Shown here piece by piece: positions 62,451 through 64,000 of a DNA stretch of 64,000 nt; position 1 is the stretch's first letter, and every line of letters begins with the position of its first letter. The stretch comes from Stachybotrys elegans. Lineage: Eukaryota > Ascomycota > Sordariomycetes > Hypocreales > Stachybotryaceae. Below the pieces are notes generated by a model that did no database searches, was not told the DNA's origin, and saw only the letters and a program-made list of their open reading frames with translations. The DNA lies in assembly GCA_020746835.1 (NCBI GenBank), contig JAGPNK010000006.1:2088388-2152387 (forward strand), written 5' to 3'. A program made the translations under genes and the position numbers.

Positions 62451-64000
62451 AGCTTAAAAAAGTTCTAAAAATTATATTAGTAAAATAAAGCTAGTAGTTA
62501 GCTAGAGCTAAATAAATAAAAAGCTTAAAAAAAAACCTTAAATACTAAAGAATAAAGTAAAATACTAAGATAGTTAATTAATAAAACTTTAAATCTTTAT
62601 TAATACTATACCTTATATAGAGAATATACTACTATTATAAAGAAAAATAACACTTACTTTACTTTTTATTCTTTTTAAACTTTAATAAAACTTTATTATT
62701 TTTAATTTAAATTAATACTAAAGAAAAGTATATATAGAAAGAAAGTACTAAAACCTTAAAACTTTTAAATAGAAGATATACTAAACTATTATAGTAGCTA
62801 GCTAAATCTAGACTTTAGTTATAGCTTAAATACTATTAGTTATATTAATTTTATACTAAATCTATAGTACTTTAAGTTAATAGTATTACTATTATTTCTA
62901 TATTACTATTAGCTAGTAGTTTAAGTAGCTAAAGTACTTTTTTTCTTTTTAAATATTCTAGTATTTTTTTTCCCTTTAGTCTATATAAGCTTAATAGTTT
63001 AAAGTTAGAAACTATAGTTAATAAAAAGGTAGTAAAGTTCTAGATAAGTTTAATAGGTTTATTAGTAAGCTTTTATATAGTTTATTATTTAAATAATAAT
63101 AGTAATATTAGTTAATCTATTTAGTAGTAAAGTTAGGGTAGAAAGCTATAAAAATAAAGTAAATCATTACTATCTATATTATTATAATAAGACTTAAATA
63201 TAGTATCTATATAATTCTAAATTATAGCTATAGTTAAATAGTATTAGTATATAATAGACTAGCTATTATTTAGTAAATAGACTATAAGTAGTAAAATAAA
63301 ATAACTTATAGATAAAAGTTAGTCTTACTTTTAGCCTTAATTACTAGAGCTATAAAGCTATATAAATATAAAAAGATTACTATTAGTATCTCTAGCTTTA
63401 GTAATAATACCTTAGTATAAAGAAAATAATAAAGAAAAAAATTTTCTATAGAGTTATTTACTAATATAAATAAAGCTTTATAAGCTAAGATTAATATAAA
63501 TAGTAAAGAATAAATAAAGTTATTATATATATATAATACTATAGAAGATATATAAAGCTATTATAAAGTTAGCTAAAAGCTTATATAGTAGTATAATCTA
63601 GGCCTTATAGTTAAAAAATAATATTAAAAAAAAAAATAAAAAGCTTAAAAGCTTAGTAATATAAAGGAAATATATATAAGCTAAATACCACTAGCTATTT
63701 ATATTTAGTAAATACTTTATAGTATTATAAAAATATCTTTAAAAGTATTAGTAACTATACCTACCTAAGGTAATCTTATAAACCACCTTTTTACAATATA
63801 TAATCAAGATTATACCCTAAGAACCTATTTCTAGCTAGTTTTACTTATATATCTATATATATATTATACTATAAATAAGCTCTAATACCCTATTAACTAT
63901 AATAAAGCTAGTATATACTAATACTAATTACTACTAATTACTAATAAAAAAAAGCTAAAGACATAAACCATTAGCTATTAAAATAGCTAAGCTATAAATA

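Larger units (their letters stand above)
53200..64000. repeat. AT-rich, RIP-degraded repeat block
   Basis: From about 53200 to the window end the sequence is overwhelmingly A+T. CpG and CpA/TpG are almost absent while CpT/ApG (as in AGCT and CTAG) survive, the footprint of exhaustive repeat-induced point mutation. No open frame of credible length or content exists, apart from accidental ones in the less-mutated islands. The block contains several repeat families and at least one Ty3/gypsy element listed separately. It starts abruptly at the 3' end of the RasGAP gene. Confidence 0.9.

Noticed and set aside
63730..64000. Possible telomere or window-end subtelomere
   Set aside because: No TTAGGG-type repeats; the AT-rich repeat DNA simply continues to the end.

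Overview
The window is chromosomal DNA of a filamentous ascomycete. Short GT..AG introns of about 48-131 nt interrupt most genes. Every recognisable protein is of Pezizomycotina type, and the last 11 kb is AT-rich and shaped by repeat-induced point mutation (RIP). The gene set, and a meiotic gene with UAG codons at tryptophan positions, point to Sordariomycetes (inference; Hypocreales is likely but the species cannot be read from the sequence).

Layout. 59-2623 (+): Ama1-type APC/C activator with three in-frame UAGs. 2965-3824 (-): Syn8-type SNARE. 4632-5531 (-) and 7996-8851 (-): two fungal proteins of unknown function in a gene-poor stretch. 10692-13119 (+): PDK1/Pkh kinase. 13909-15585 (+): Snf12/BAF60. 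16026-17388 (-): Hym1/MO25. 18668-22090 (+): cytosolic isoleucyl-tRNA synthetase with two Gcn4/Cpc1-type promoter sites. 22184-22469 (-): three-exon 58-residue twin-CX9C protein resembling complex I assembly factor NDUFAF8. 23049-26553 (+): Sfi1, whose AUG appears to be assembled by splicing. 27192-31562 (+): Rav1. 32255-34834 (+): OPT transporter with a 9-nt microexon. 34884-36604 (-): PRMT3-type arginine methyltransferase. 37143-40349 (-): Uso1/p115. 40954-44015 (+): Rat1. 44829-53222 (+): Ira/neurofibromin-type RasGAP ending at the edge of the AT-rich block. 53200-64000: nested RIP-degraded repeats, including a Ty3/gypsy pol on the + strand and a short insertion without RIP mutations.

The genes are unrelated housekeeping genes, not an operon or metabolic cluster. 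Loose themes are signalling and morphogenesis (PDK1, Hym1, RasGAP), membrane traffic and acidification (Syn8, Uso1, Rav1), RNA and protein synthesis (Rat1, IleRS), and meiosis or spindle poles (Ama1-like, Sfi1). The most notable signal is the Ama1-like gene. Its C-box, WD40 propeller and C-terminal Ile-Arg tail are kept, yet three tryptophan codons are UAG. This is the pattern expected of sexual-stage A-to-I mRNA editing in Sordariomycetes. Exon boundaries were derived by eye from splice signals, frame and family similarity; no alignment was run.
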